Source: Myxococcales bacterium
GTDB lineage: Bacteria > Myxococcota_A > Polyangia > Polyangiales > Ga0077539
Reading direction: 5' to 3'
Assembly (NCBI GenBank): GCA_016792845.1
Contig: JAEUKH010000031.1
Location: forward strand, 162,716 to 226,715
DNA length: 64,000 nt
This document shows, one piece after another, positions 8,635 to 17,428 of this stretch. Under the pieces are notes generated by a model. The model was given only the letters and a program-made list of their open reading frames with translations. It was not told the DNA's origin and searched no databases. The first letter of the stretch is position 1, and every line of letters starts with the position of its first letter. Made by a program: the position numbers and the translations under genes.

Positions 8635-8747
8635 GGGGCCGCGTCTTCGGCGCGGTCTCCGCAGAGGTTGCGTCGCGGCCCGCGGAGCTCCGTCAACACG
8701 AGGGTTCTTGGTGATTTGGGGCCCCTCGGCGTACCCTGACCCTCGCC
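8635..8747. promoter_or_regulatory. Divergent promoter region between dprA and the cpoB-like gene
   Basis: 113 bp between two divergent start codons, so both promoters must lie here or inside the flanking 5' ends. The segment TTCTTGGTGATTTGGGG (about 8703-8720) is the only AT-richer part. No clear -35/-10 pair could be assigned. Confidence 0.35.
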
Positions 8748-9665
8748 ATGCGCTTGGCCTTCGTCGTCGCCAGTCTGACCCTCGCGGGGTGTTCGGCATC
8801 GCCTCAGGTGGCGAGCCTTGAGGCCGAGGTGCGACGGCTTCGCATCGAGCAAGAGCGGCAAGCGAGCCAGATCGAGCAGCTCCAGCACCGGGTGGTGCTC
8901 ACCGAAGATGTGGCCCGCGACACGCGCCGCGCGGTCGACGGTCAGGGGCGCATGGCCACGATCCGTCTTGGGGCGCCGCCAGAGCGCGTCGAGCCCATTC
9001 GCGTCGACGCGACCGAGCGCCCGAGCGAGCCCGCCCCGCCGGGTGATGAGAACGCCCCGCGCACCACCGTGCGCATCGGTCGCGGCGATCGCATCCCCGA
9101 GCAGACGCCCTTCGGTGTGCGCGACGGCGAGCGCCTCCAGGTGGTGCCGGTGGCGCCGCTCCCGCCCTCGGGGTCTGCTGGGTCGCCGCGTACGAGCCCG
9201 CCGAGCGCCCCCGTGACGGCGCCCGCAGGGGGCGCGAGCGGCCCGCGCACCGAGCTCCCGACCCAGGTGCCGATCGTCGAGGGGGCGGGCGTCCTCGACC
9301 CCGCGGCGGTGCCGGCGTACGACGCCGCGTACGCGCTGGTGCGTTCGCGCCGCTTCGGCGACGCGGTGACGGCCTTTGACGGCTTTCTCTCGCAGTGGCC
9401 GCGGCACCCGCACGCCGACAACGCGCTCTATTGGCGCGCGCAGAGCCTCACGCAGCTCGGTCAGCGCGACGAGGCGACGCGCTCGCTAGAGCGGCTGGTG
9501 AGAGACTTTCCGCTCGGCAACAAGGCGCCCGACGCACTGTTTTCGCTGGCCACGCTCTACCGCCGCGCGGGTGATGTGGCCTCTGCCGACCGCGCGAGCC
9601 AGCAACTTCTTTCACAGCATCCCAGCTCCGACGCCGCGCGCCGGATGCGGGACGAGAGGCCCTAA
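8748..9665 (+). CDS. CpoB/YbgF-like TPR lipoprotein
   Basis: Product of 305 residues. It begins MRLAFVVASLTLAGC (lipobox, Cys15), followed by a coiled coil (LEAEVRRLRIEQERQASQ), a Pro/Gly-rich linker, and a C-terminal tetratricopeptide domain of the Tol-Pal-associated CpoB/YbgF type (YDAAYALVRSRRFGDAVTAF, HADNALYWRAQ, KAPDALFSLATLY). Family members coordinate outer-membrane constriction and peptidoglycan synthesis in the periplasm. The lipobox is unusual because classical CpoB is soluble; no tol or pal gene is in the window. The next gene starts 4 nt after the stop, so the two are cotranscribed. Confidence 0.85.
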   Translation: MRLAFVVASLTLAGCSASPQVASLEAEVRRLRIEQERQASQIEQLQHRVVLTEDVARDTRRAVDGQGRMATIRLGAPPERVEPIRVDATERPSEPAPPGDENAPRTTVRIGRGDRIPEQTPFGVRDGERLQVVPVAPLPPSGSAGSPRTSPPSAPVTAPAGGASGPRTELPTQVPIVEGAGVLDPAAVPAYDAAYALVRSRRFGDAVTAFDGFLSQWPRHPHADNALYWRAQSLTQLGQRDEATRSLERLVRDFPLGNKAPDALFSLATLYRRAGDVASADRASQQLLSQHPSSDAARRMRDERP

Positions 9666-9669
9666 GCCA

Positions 9670-10857
9670 ATGACCCCACGACACGTCTCGTTCTGGGTTC
9701 TTGCCGCGCTCGTGACCCCGTCGCTCGCCAGCGCACAGGTGACCGTCAGCGACCAGGAGTCTGACGCCCGGGTGAGCGCCCGCCCCCGCACCACCATCAC
9801 CCTCGACAACGGGCGCGGGGGGCGCAGCAACGGCACCTCGCTCAACGTGGTGCCCGAGTTTCACACCGTCAACCGCGGCGACACCCTGTGGGACATCTCG
9901 GGGTACTACTTCAACTCGCCCTGGCAGTGGCCGCAGGTGTGGTCGCTGAACCCGCAGATCACCAACCCGCACTGGATCTTCCCCAACGACCAGGTTCGGC
10001 TTCTGCGTAACGCCCCCGGCAACGCCGTGGTGCCCGCGGCGACGACGACGCTCCGCAGCAACGGCGCGCGTACGATCCGCAACGGGCCGCGCTACCCCCG
10101 CGGCACGCTCTTTCTGCGCGAAGACGCCTGGGCCGCCCCCGAGGCCGTCGAAGAGTCTGGCAGCATCGTAGGTTCGCCCGAAGACCAGATGCTCTTGTCA
10201 GAGGGCGACCAGGTCTACATCGAGTTTCACCGCCGCGCGCCCAACGTAGGCGAGAGCTACACGGTGTACTCAGAGGCCCAGGCGACCCGCGGGTCTGACC
10301 GCAACGCCGGCCGCGTCGTGCGCGTGCTCGGCACCGCCATCGTCGACGCGTGGGACGCCCAGCGTCACCTCGCCACCGCGCGCATCACCGAGTCGATCGA
10401 GCCCATCGAGCGCGGCGAGCGCGTGGCGGTGGTGCAGCGGCAGTTTCAGCCCGTTCCGCCGACGCCGAACGACCGCGACCTCGTCGCGCACGTGGTGGCC
10501 ACGCCGACGCCCCGTCAGATCGTGGGCAACAACTACGTGGTGATCATCGACCGCGGCGAGAACGACGGCGTTCAGCTCGGCAATCGCTTCTTCCTCACCC
10601 AGCGCGACGACCCCTGGCAGCGCGGCATCACGGGGCAGGGTACGGCCATCCGTCGGCAAGAGATCGACCGCGACGGCGACGGCACCATCGACCACCCGCC
10701 CGACGCCGACACCATGACCCGCGAGGCCCTGCCCGTCGAGATCATGGGCGAGCTCTCGGTGGTGGCCGTGCACCCGCACACCGCGGTGTGCCTCGTCACC
10801 CTCGCGCACCGCGAAATCGAGATGGGCGAGTCGGTGGTGATGCGCCGCGGATACTAA
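9670..10857 (+). CDS. LysM-domain secreted protein
   Basis: Product of 395 residues with a signal peptide (MTPRHVSFWVLAALVTPSLASAQ) and one LysM domain at 63-112 (FHTVNRGDTLWDISGYYF, then PQVWSLNPQ and IFPNDQVRLL), which binds peptidoglycan. The remaining ~280 residues carry no recognised catalytic motif but look folded, with VVIIDRGENDGVQLGNRFF resembling the C-terminal beta module found in other LysM proteins of this type. It is the second gene of the cpoB-like operon. It converges on the FlhA-like gene with only 14 bp between stops. Confidence 0.88.
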   Translation: MTPRHVSFWVLAALVTPSLASAQVTVSDQESDARVSARPRTTITLDNGRGGRSNGTSLNVVPEFHTVNRGDTLWDISGYYFNSPWQWPQVWSLNPQITNPHWIFPNDQVRLLRNAPGNAVVPAATTTLRSNGARTIRNGPRYPRGTLFLREDAWAAPEAVEESGSIVGSPEDQMLLSEGDQVYIEFHRRAPNVGESYTVYSEAQATRGSDRNAGRVVRVLGTAIVDAWDAQRHLATARITESIEPIERGERVAVVQRQFQPVPPTPNDRDLVAHVVATPTPRQIVGNNYVVIIDRGENDGVQLGNRFFLTQRDDPWQRGITGQGTAIRRQEIDRDGDGTIDHPPDADTMTREALPVEIMGELSVVAVHPHTAVCLVTLAHREIEMGESVVMRRGY

Positions 10858-10871
10858 GCCCGCGCCCGCCG

Positions 10872-12578
10872 TCAGGGCTCCGGCCCGACCCACCCCTCGA
10901 AGCGAACGGGGTGCGTCGGGCCGAGCTCATTTTCGCCCACCACCCGCGCGTCGAAGCGCGACGCCAGCGACCGCGAGAGCCGCGATCGCAAATCCGAAGG
11001 AACCAGCAAAACCTTCGGATTTACATCACTTTCAGCCCATGCGAGGGCGCACGCCTCGCGCAGATCGGCCTCGACCGCGCCGCCGAGCCGCGGGTGCTCG
11101 CGCACGAGCTCGGCCAGGGCGGGGCTCACCTTCCACACGCGGAGCGGGCGCTCGGAGAGCCCGAGCCCTTCGGCGCCGAGGGCCTGACGCACCTCGGCCA
11201 CGCAGAGCTCGACGCTCGCGCCCCGGGGCAGCCGCGCGACCCGGTCGAGGATCTCAGCGCGGCGCGCGCACACCACCCCCTCTTCGCAGAGCGTCGCGAA
11301 GAGCTCGGCCACGGCCACGGTGCTCAGCCCCGCGCCTTGCGCCATCGCCGCCACCTCGGCGAGCCCCGGCAGCGCGAGCATCGCGCGGGTCGACGCGAGG
11401 GTGTGGACGCGCCGTGGGTGCAGCCTCCGGAGCGCCCCGAAGAGCGCCTCGGCGTCGGCAAGCGCGGGCTCGAGCAGCACGCCGTCGAGGGTGAGAGAGA
11501 AGGCCTCGGCCGGAGCCACCGAGAACTGCGTGTGGGCCGCGCCCATGCCCTCGAGCGCCGCCGCCAGGGCGACCCGGGTCGCGTCGACCGCTGCCGACGG
11601 AGCCCCCACCACGAGACGCGGCGCCGTCACCCGACGCGTCGACCACGACCACAGCGCCACGGCCGACCCCGCGAGCAACAGCAACGGCAACGCCGGGAGC
11701 GGGCTCACCACCGCCAGTGCGGCGCACACCCCCGCCACCGCCAGGAGCCCCGCAGGCTGGCCGCGCAGGAGCGCCCCCACCCCCGCGCGGGCCCGCGTCG
11801 CCTCGCCCGGCAAGGTCACCGCAAAGCCCGCCGCCGCCGCCACGAGCAACGACGGGAGCTGCGCCGCCAACCCCTGCCCCACCGCCAAGGTGCCGTACCG
11901 ATCGGCCGCCGTGCGCAGCGCGAGGCCGTCGCGAAACACCCCGAGCCCGACGCCCGCCACGAGGTTGGTGGCGGTGATCACCACCCCCGCGATCGACTCG
12001 CCGCGCACAAACCGCAGGGCGCCGTCCATCGCGCCCGCGCGCGCCGCGTCGCGCCACAGGGCCCCCCGCGCCTCGGCCGCCGCCGCCGCGTCGAGGTGCC
12101 CCGCGCGCTCCGAAGACTCTACGCTGAGCTGCTGCCCGGGCATCGCGTCGAGCGCGAACCGCGCGGCCACCTCGGCGGCGCGCTCGCTCCCCCGCGCGAC
12201 CACGAGGTACTGCACCAAGGCCACGAGCCCGAAGCCCACGAGGCCCACGGCGAGGTCGCCCTGGGTGCCCACGCGCCCCAACGAAGCGATCACCGCGCCC
12301 CCGACCCCGCGCCCGAGCAAGAGCCGCGAAGACGCCACCTCAAGGCTCAGCCGAAAGAGCGACGAGCCCAGGATGAGCGCGGGCAAGAGCGACGCGAAGG
12401 CCGCCGAGGGCGCCTCAACGCTGGCCCCGAGGAGCCCCACCGAGAGCGCAAAATTCAAGAGCAACGCCGCGTCGAGGGCCCACGGCGCGAGGGGCACCAC
12501 CAGCGGCACGAGCAGCGCCAGCACCACCAGCCCCGGCACCCAACGGCCACTCCTCTCAGCGTCGACCGACGGCGTCAC
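10872..12578 (-). CDS. FlhA/SctV-family export apparatus protein (orphan)
   Basis: Product of 568 residues, shorter than typical FlhA/SctV (about 690). The N-terminal half has several hydrophobic helices and the family signatures LDAALLLNFALSVGLL, SSLFRLSLEVASSRLLL, AARFALDAMPGQQLSVE, GAMDGALRFVRGESIAG, ITATNLVAGVGLGVF and GLAAQLPSLLVAAAAGF. The C-terminal cytoplasmic domain is reduced to about 255 residues and is more divergent (FHIPEP family). FlhA/SctV forms the export gate of flagella and type III injectisomes, but no other such gene is in the window. The start is GTG at 12578. It may serve a scattered or degenerate system, or be a specialised paralogue. Confidence 0.87.
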   Translation of the reverse strand: MTPSVDAERSGRWVPGLVVLALLVPLVVPLAPWALDAALLLNFALSVGLLGASVEAPSAAFASLLPALILGSSLFRLSLEVASSRLLLGRGVGGAVIASLGRVGTQGDLAVGLVGFGLVALVQYLVVARGSERAAEVAARFALDAMPGQQLSVESSERAGHLDAAAAAEARGALWRDAARAGAMDGALRFVRGESIAGVVITATNLVAGVGLGVFRDGLALRTAADRYGTLAVGQGLAAQLPSLLVAAAAGFAVTLPGEATRARAGVGALLRGQPAGLLAVAGVCAALAVVSPLPALPLLLLAGSAVALWSWSTRRVTAPRLVVGAPSAAVDATRVALAAALEGMGAAHTQFSVAPAEAFSLTLDGVLLEPALADAEALFGALRRLHPRRVHTLASTRAMLALPGLAEVAAMAQGAGLSTVAVAELFATLCEEGVVCARRAEILDRVARLPRGASVELCVAEVRQALGAEGLGLSERPLRVWKVSPALAELVREHPRLGGAVEADLREACALAWAESDVNPKVLLVPSDLRSRLSRSLASRFDARVVGENELGPTHPVRFEGWVGPEP

Positions 12579-12619
12579 CCCCGCACGCTATCAGAGCCGC
12601 GTCACAACACAGAGACGGT

Positions 12620-13045
12620 TTGTTTTCGCGCGCCCGTTCGTGCAAGATCGGCCGCATCTTGCGCGCTTTCTTGAAGGCTCTGGCGGCCCTCGGCGGCCTC
12701 GCGATGGTCGGGTGCGGCGGCGCCGTGGTGGCCCCGTCGGACGGCGGCGCGGGGGCCCTCTGCCCGGCCCGGGTGGTCAACGGCGAAGCCTGCGGGGCGG
12801 CCCCACGCACCTGCCTCGGCAGCGACCAGTGCAACGACTGCTACTGCACCGCCGGCGTGTGGATCTGCGACACCCAGGTCTGTGTCGGCGACGCGGGCCT
12901 CTGCCCGACGGCGCGCCCGCGCACGGGTGACCTCTGCGACGCCGCCCGGCAGGTGTGCAGCTACGGCTCGGGGTGCACCTTCGCCCGCTGCGTCTGCGCG
13001 GGGGGCCGCTTCACCTGCGACCTCGCGAGCTGCCCCGACCGCTGA
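12620..13045 (+). CDS. Small Cys-rich lipoprotein
   Basis: Product of 141 residues. A basic N-terminus is followed by a hydrophobic stretch (ILRAFLKALAALGGLAMVGC) with a lipobox Cys near residue 32. The mature part holds about 14 Cys in two similar halves: C-x7-C-x2-DCYC-x-AGVWICD and C-x7-CTFARCVCAGGRFTCD. This duplicated disulfide-rich module occurs in secreted proteins and has no known enzyme activity. Only 41 bp separate it from the divergent FlhA-like gene, and its stop is 4 bp from the convergent epimerase stop. The start is uncertain (TTG at about 12658 is possible). Function unknown. Confidence 0.75.
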   Translation: MFSRARSCKIGRILRAFLKALAALGGLAMVGCGGAVVAPSDGGAGALCPARVVNGEACGAAPRTCLGSDQCNDCYCTAGVWICDTQVCVGDAGLCPTARPRTGDLCDAARQVCSYGSGCTFARCVCAGGRFTCDLASCPDR

Positions 13046-13049
13046 GCGG

Positions 13050-14000
13050 TCAGCGCACGCCTTCGCGGTGAAACCACGCGGCGAAGCGCGCGAGCCCGGC
13101 GTCGATCTTGGTGCTCGGCGCGTACCCGAGCTTCGCCCGCGCCTTGCCGATGTCAGCGAAGGTGATCGGCACGTCGCCGGGCTGGAGCGGCGCGTGGTAG
13201 AGCTTCGGCGCGACCCCCAAGGCCTGCCCGAGCTTGGCGATGAGCGCGTCGAGGCGCGTGGTCTCGGCCTCGCCGAGATTGTAGATCTCGTAACCCACGC
13301 AGCGGTCGAGCGAGGCGAGCACGCCCTGCACGATGTCGTCGATGAAGGTGTAATCGCGGGCCGTCGAGCCGTCGCCGTAGAGCGCGATGGGCTCACCCCG
13401 CACCATCTGCGTGGCGAACTTGTGAATCGCCATCTCGGGCCGCTGCCGGGGGCCGTACACCGTAAAGAACCGCAGCGCCGAGACGTTGAGCCCGTGCAGG
13501 TGGTGGTAGGTGTAGCTCAGCACCTCGCCCGCCTTCTTGGTCGCCGCGTAGGGCGAAATCGGGCGGTCGACCGGGTCGGTCTCGACGAAGGGCACGGTCT
13601 CTCGGCCGCCGTAGACGCTCGACGAGCTCGCGAAGACGAAGCGGTCGATGCGGGCACGGCGCATCCGTTCGAGCAGGTCGAGGGTGCCGCGCACGTTGAC
13701 GTCGACGTAGATGTCAGGGCGGTCGATGCTCGGTCGCACCCCGGCCCAGGCCGCCAGATGAATCACCGCGTCGAGCGGCTCTGCGAAGGCCGCGTCGAGG
13801 GCGCGGGGGTCGGTGATGTCACCCTCGATTAACGAAAAGCGAGAATCTTTTATTAAACTTGCGACGTTACGACGCTTCAATGCAGGGTCGTAGAAGGCGT
13901 TGAAATTGTCGAGCCCTAGCACCGCGTCGCCCCGGGCAAGAAGCGCCTCGACGGTGTGACTGCCAATGAAGCCTGCGGCGCCTGTGACGAGGACTCGCAT
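13050..14000 (-). CDS. NAD-dependent sugar-nucleotide epimerase (UDP-glucuronate 4-epimerase-like)
   Basis: Product of 316 residues, an extended short-chain dehydrogenase. The NAD site is TGAAGFIGSH (G7-G10-G13), DNFNAFYDP follows the second strand, and the catalytic pair is SPYAATKK (Y151-x3-K155), with Ser in ASSSSVYG. FFTVYGPRQRPEMAI is typical of UDP-glucuronate/UDP-glucose 4-epimerases, which provide UDP-galacturonate or UDP-galactose for surface polysaccharide. The segment near 13835-13870 is AT-rich for this genome (codons for SLIKDSRFSLIEG). It stands alone between two lipoprotein genes, so its polysaccharide partner is not evident. Confidence 0.9.
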   Translation of the reverse strand: MRVLVTGAAGFIGSHTVEALLARGDAVLGLDNFNAFYDPALKRRNVASLIKDSRFSLIEGDITDPRALDAAFAEPLDAVIHLAAWAGVRPSIDRPDIYVDVNVRGTLDLLERMRRARIDRFVFASSSSVYGGRETVPFVETDPVDRPISPYAATKKAGEVLSYTYHHLHGLNVSALRFFTVYGPRQRPEMAIHKFATQMVRGEPIALYGDGSTARDYTFIDDIVQGVLASLDRCVGYEIYNLGEAETTRLDALIAKLGQALGVAPKLYHAPLQPGDVPITFADIGKARAKLGYAPSTKIDAGLARFAAWFHREGVR

Positions 14001-14175
14001 GATGGAGCCGCTCTACTACCTCGGCCGCAGCGGCGGAAGGCACATTGTCGCGGTCGCCCTGTCGCTGGTGCGATCTATCGGCCGCGGCTGAGGTCTGGTA
14101 GGGTGCCGGGGTAGCGTCGCGGGGCTCAGGTGATGTGTTCCGATTGGCGCAAGAAAGGGGCCAAGGAGCCAAACC
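14001..14175. promoter_or_regulatory. Divergent promoter region, epimerase / Cys-rich lipoprotein
   Basis: 175 bp between divergent starts. A ribosome binding site AAGGAG (14163-14168) precedes ATG 14176. No clear promoter hexamers were found, although CCGATTGGCGCAAG near 14139 is AT-richer. Confidence 0.4.
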
Positions 14176-17100
14176 ATGTCTCGAAACAGCCTTGCCCGTT
14201 GGCTGATTGCCGCGGGCGCATTGCAACTGGTCGCTGTCGGCTGTGACGACAGCACCCCGTCGAACCCGAGCACAGACTCGGGCGCCGCCGACGTCGCGGG
14301 TGACAGCAACACCCCCACCGACAACGGCACGCCCACCGATCGGGGCACCCCCGTCGACAACGGCACGCCCGTTGACAGCGGCAACCCCGAAGACGGCGGC
14401 GGCCCTGTTGATTCGGGCAACCCCGAAGACGCGGGTCAGCCCGCCGACGCGGGTCAGCCCGAAGACGTGCAGCTCGCCGATGTGCCCGTCGAAGACGCGG
14501 GCCCGGTCGACGCGGTGGTCGAAGACGCGGCCAACGCCGACGTCGTGACGCCCACCGACAACGGCACCCCCACCGACGGGGGCAACGCCGAGTGCCGCAC
14601 GAGCAGCGACTGCGCGAGCTCGATGGGCGGCCCGGTGTGCGACACCGCCGCGGGCCGCTGCGTGCCCTGCACCACCGCAGAAGACGTCTGCCCCGTGGGC
14701 AACTACTGCAACATGAACCGCTGCGTCGCAGGCTGTCGCAACGCGATGGACTGCACCGGCGGCGCGCGCTGCGACCTCTCGACGCGCATGTGCGTGGGCT
14801 GTCTCGGCGACGACGACTGCGCCCCGGGGTCGATCTGTCGTAACGCGATGTGCGTTCCGGGCTGTAGCACCTCGCGCCCCTGCGGCGCGGGGCAGACCTG
14901 CTGTAACGCGATGTGCGTCGACACGCAGACCAGCGCGGCCAACTGCGGCGCCTGCGGCACCGCGGTGGGCATGGGCCAGACCTGCTGCGCGGGCGCGGGC
15001 GTCAACACCGCCACCGACACCGCCAACTGCGGCGCCTGCGGCACCCGCTGCGCGCCGGCCAACGGCACCGCCACCTGCGCCAACGGCACCTGCGGCCTCG
15101 GCGCCTGCAACGCGGGCTTCGGCAACTGCGACATGATGGCCGCCAACGGCTGCGAGACCGACACCTCGGGCGACGCCAACAACTGCGGCGCCTGCGGCAC
15201 CCGCTGCACCGCCGGCGCCAACGCCGCCGCGACCTGCGCCATGGGCACCTGCGGCCAGCGCTGCAACGACGGCTTCGGCAACTGCGACATGATGGCCGGC
15301 AACGGCTGCGAGACCAACCTCGCCACCAGCGTCGCCAACTGCGGCGCCTGCGGCACGGTCTGCCCGGCCCGCGCCAACGCGGCCGCCACCTGCGCGGCCT
15401 CGGCCTGCGGCATCGCCTGCAACACGGGCTTCGGTGACTGCGACAGCAACACCATGAACGGCTGCGAGACGGCCCTCACCACCGACGTCGCCAACTGCGG
15501 CACCTGCGGCCGCACCTGCTCGTTCGCGAACGGCACCGCGGCCTGCCGCGCGGGCGCCTGCGCCCTCGCCACCTGCAACGCGGGCTTCGGCAACTGCGAC
15601 AACAACGCCGCCAACGGCTGCGAGACCAACACCGGCACCGACCGCGCCAACTGCGGGGCCTGCGGCCGCGCCTGCGCCTCGAACGCGATCTGCTTCGACG
15701 GCACGTGCCGCAGCGTCTGCTCGGCGCCGCTCATCGTGTGCGGCTCGACCTGCATCAACCCCACCAACGACATCACCAACTGCGGCCGCTGCGGCAACGC
15801 CTGCCCGGCGATGCCCGCCAACGGTGTGAGCGCCTGCACCAACAGCGCCTGCACCGTCACCTGCACCCGCGGCTTCGGCAACTGCGACAACATGGTCGCC
15901 AACGGGTGTGAGACCAACCTCCTCACCTCGACCACGAGCTGCGGCGCCTGCGGTCGGGCCTGCACCTTCGCCAACGCCTCGGCCACCTGCGTGAACGGCG
16001 CCTGCGCGATGGGCGCCTGCAACACGGGCTTCGCCGACTGCGACGGCAACCCGGCGAACGGCTGCGAGACCCCGGTCTCGGGCGACGTCAACAACTGCGG
16101 CGCGTGCGGCAACCGCTGCGCCTTCCCGAGCGCTGCGGCGACCTGCGCGATGGGCGTCTGCACCATGGGCGCGTGCGCCGCGGGCACCGCCAACTGCGAC
16201 ATGAACAACGCCAACGGCTGCGAGACCAACATCGCGTCGAACACCCTGAACTGCGGCGCCTGCGGCCGCTCGTGCATGGTCGGCCAGGCCTGCGCCCCCG
16301 GCACCGGCGGCGCCGGCGCGTGCGTCAACTCGTGCCCCGCCGGCACCACCTTCTGCGCCGGCGGCTGCATCAACCTGAACAACGACCGCAACAACTGCGG
16401 CACCTGCGGCACCCGCTGCGGCAACAACCAGAACTGCGTCAACCGCGCCTGCGTCAACGTCGCGCCGAGCAACGACGGCATCGGCGGCGCTGCGGTGATC
16501 CCGCTCACCAACCCGACGGTTGACTTCGGCGCCACCACCGTCAACGCCACCACGCAGCTCACCGTGCCCTGCGTCGGCATGGGCGTGAACCGCGGCGCTG
16601 ACGTGTTCTACCGCTTCACCCTGACCCGCCGCGAGATCATCCTCGCCGAGACCAACACCGCGACCTTCGACACGGTGCTGTACCTCTTGAACGGCGCCGG
16701 TCAGCCCATCACCGCGAGCCAGACGCCGGGCGACACCGTCTGCAACGACGACGCCAACTTCTGCTCGGGCGCCGGCACCACCTCGGTGATCTCGACGGTG
16801 CTGAACCCCGGCACCTACTACCTCGTGCTCGCGGGCTACGCGAACACCTCGGGCACCACCAACATCCACTTCGAGCACCTCTCGGTGGGCACGAGCCTCA
16901 CGCTCCTGCCCCAGGGCAACAGCACCCAGACCGGCATCGTCACCGGCGCGAGCAACTACGCCGCGCCGATGTGCGGTGGCGCGGGCGCCGAGGCCTCGTT
17001 CTGGTGGCGCACCTGCTCGGGCACCGGCGCCGGCACCCTCTCGGCCGACACCTGCGGCTCGGCGAACTTCGACACCGTGCTCTCGCTCGCCAACGGCAAC

Positions 17101-17259
17101 GGCTTCGCGGCCTGCAACGACAACAGCTGCGACCTCGCGTCGCGGCTCGCGGCGACCTACACCGCGGCCTCGCGGCTCCACGCGATGCACGTCGACAGCT
17201 TCTCGACCACGCTGCCCACCGGCGGCGGTCGCTTCACCGTGCGCGTGAGCCGTCCGTGA
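14176..17259 (+). CDS. Large Cys-rich repeat lipoprotein with Asp-hexad linker and C-terminal PPC-like domain
   Basis: Product of 1027 residues. The lipoprotein signal is MSRNSLARWLIAAGALQLVAVGC (Cys23). Residues ~31-145 are an Asp linker (TDNGTPTDRGTPVDNG type). Residues ~146-760 are tandem Cys-rich repeats built on NCGACGTRC, CNAGFGNCD and NGCET, the kind found in large myxobacterial surface proteins. The C-terminal ~255 residues resemble one and a half pre-peptidase C-terminal (PPC) beta domains (FYRFTLTRREIILAE, FDTVLYLLN, CNDDANFC, LNPGTYYLVLAGYA). It probably acts as an extracellular binding or spacer protein on the surface. It is related in architecture to the gene at 46393-49743. Confidence 0.88.
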   Translation: MSRNSLARWLIAAGALQLVAVGCDDSTPSNPSTDSGAADVAGDSNTPTDNGTPTDRGTPVDNGTPVDSGNPEDGGGPVDSGNPEDAGQPADAGQPEDVQLADVPVEDAGPVDAVVEDAANADVVTPTDNGTPTDGGNAECRTSSDCASSMGGPVCDTAAGRCVPCTTAEDVCPVGNYCNMNRCVAGCRNAMDCTGGARCDLSTRMCVGCLGDDDCAPGSICRNAMCVPGCSTSRPCGAGQTCCNAMCVDTQTSAANCGACGTAVGMGQTCCAGAGVNTATDTANCGACGTRCAPANGTATCANGTCGLGACNAGFGNCDMMAANGCETDTSGDANNCGACGTRCTAGANAAATCAMGTCGQRCNDGFGNCDMMAGNGCETNLATSVANCGACGTVCPARANAAATCAASACGIACNTGFGDCDSNTMNGCETALTTDVANCGTCGRTCSFANGTAACRAGACALATCNAGFGNCDNNAANGCETNTGTDRANCGACGRACASNAICFDGTCRSVCSAPLIVCGSTCINPTNDITNCGRCGNACPAMPANGVSACTNSACTVTCTRGFGNCDNMVANGCETNLLTSTTSCGACGRACTFANASATCVNGACAMGACNTGFADCDGNPANGCETPVSGDVNNCGACGNRCAFPSAAATCAMGVCTMGACAAGTANCDMNNANGCETNIASNTLNCGACGRSCMVGQACAPGTGGAGACVNSCPAGTTFCAGGCINLNNDRNNCGTCGTRCGNNQNCVNRACVNVAPSNDGIGGAAVIPLTNPTVDFGATTVNATTQLTVPCVGMGVNRGADVFYRFTLTRREIILAETNTATFDTVLYLLNGAGQPITASQTPGDTVCNDDANFCSGAGTTSVISTVLNPGTYYLVLAGYANTSGTTNIHFEHLSVGTSLTLLPQGNSTQTGIVTGASNYAAPMCGGAGAEASFWWRTCSGTGAGTLSADTCGSANFDTVLSLANGNGFAACNDNSCDLASRLAATYTAASRLHAMHVDSFSTTLPTGGGRFTVRVSRP
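14266..14610 (+). repeat. Asp-hexad linker repeat (TDNGTP/VDSGNP type)
   Basis: Imperfect 18-bp repeats coding for TDNGTP, TDRGTP, VDNGTP, VDSGNP and EDAGQP units between the lipobox and the Cys-rich repeats of the 1027-residue lipoprotein. Confidence 0.8.
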
Positions 17260-17319
17260 GGTGAGGGCTCCGCGCTGTCGGGGCCCTTCTTCGCGTCGTC
17301 TCACCCCTCCGCTTCTGAA

Positions 17320-17348
17320 CCCCCGGCGGTAGACCCTACCCCCGGGGG
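17320..17348 (+). terminator. Candidate terminator hairpin after the 1027-residue lipoprotein gene
   Basis: A nested inverted repeat gives a 12-bp stem with one mismatch: CCCCCGG (17320-17326) pairs with CCGGGGG (17342-17348), and inside it GGTAG (17328-17332) pairs with CTACC (17336-17340) over a 3-nt loop. It lies 61 bp after the stop. No immediate U-tract follows; TTTTC appears about 35 bp later. Confidence 0.5.
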
Positions 17349-17428
17349 CCCTCTCCCCCGCACAACGCCCACTTTTCTCTCGGAAGGCTCTGGCCCTCTC
17401 AAGGGTTTGCGCACACCGTCGACCCGTG

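Noticed and set aside
14703..16580. 625-codon minus-strand frame rich in VPQAPQL repeats
   Set aside because: It is the mirror of the NCGACGT Cys repeats; regular repeats in one frame always give regular repeats in the others.
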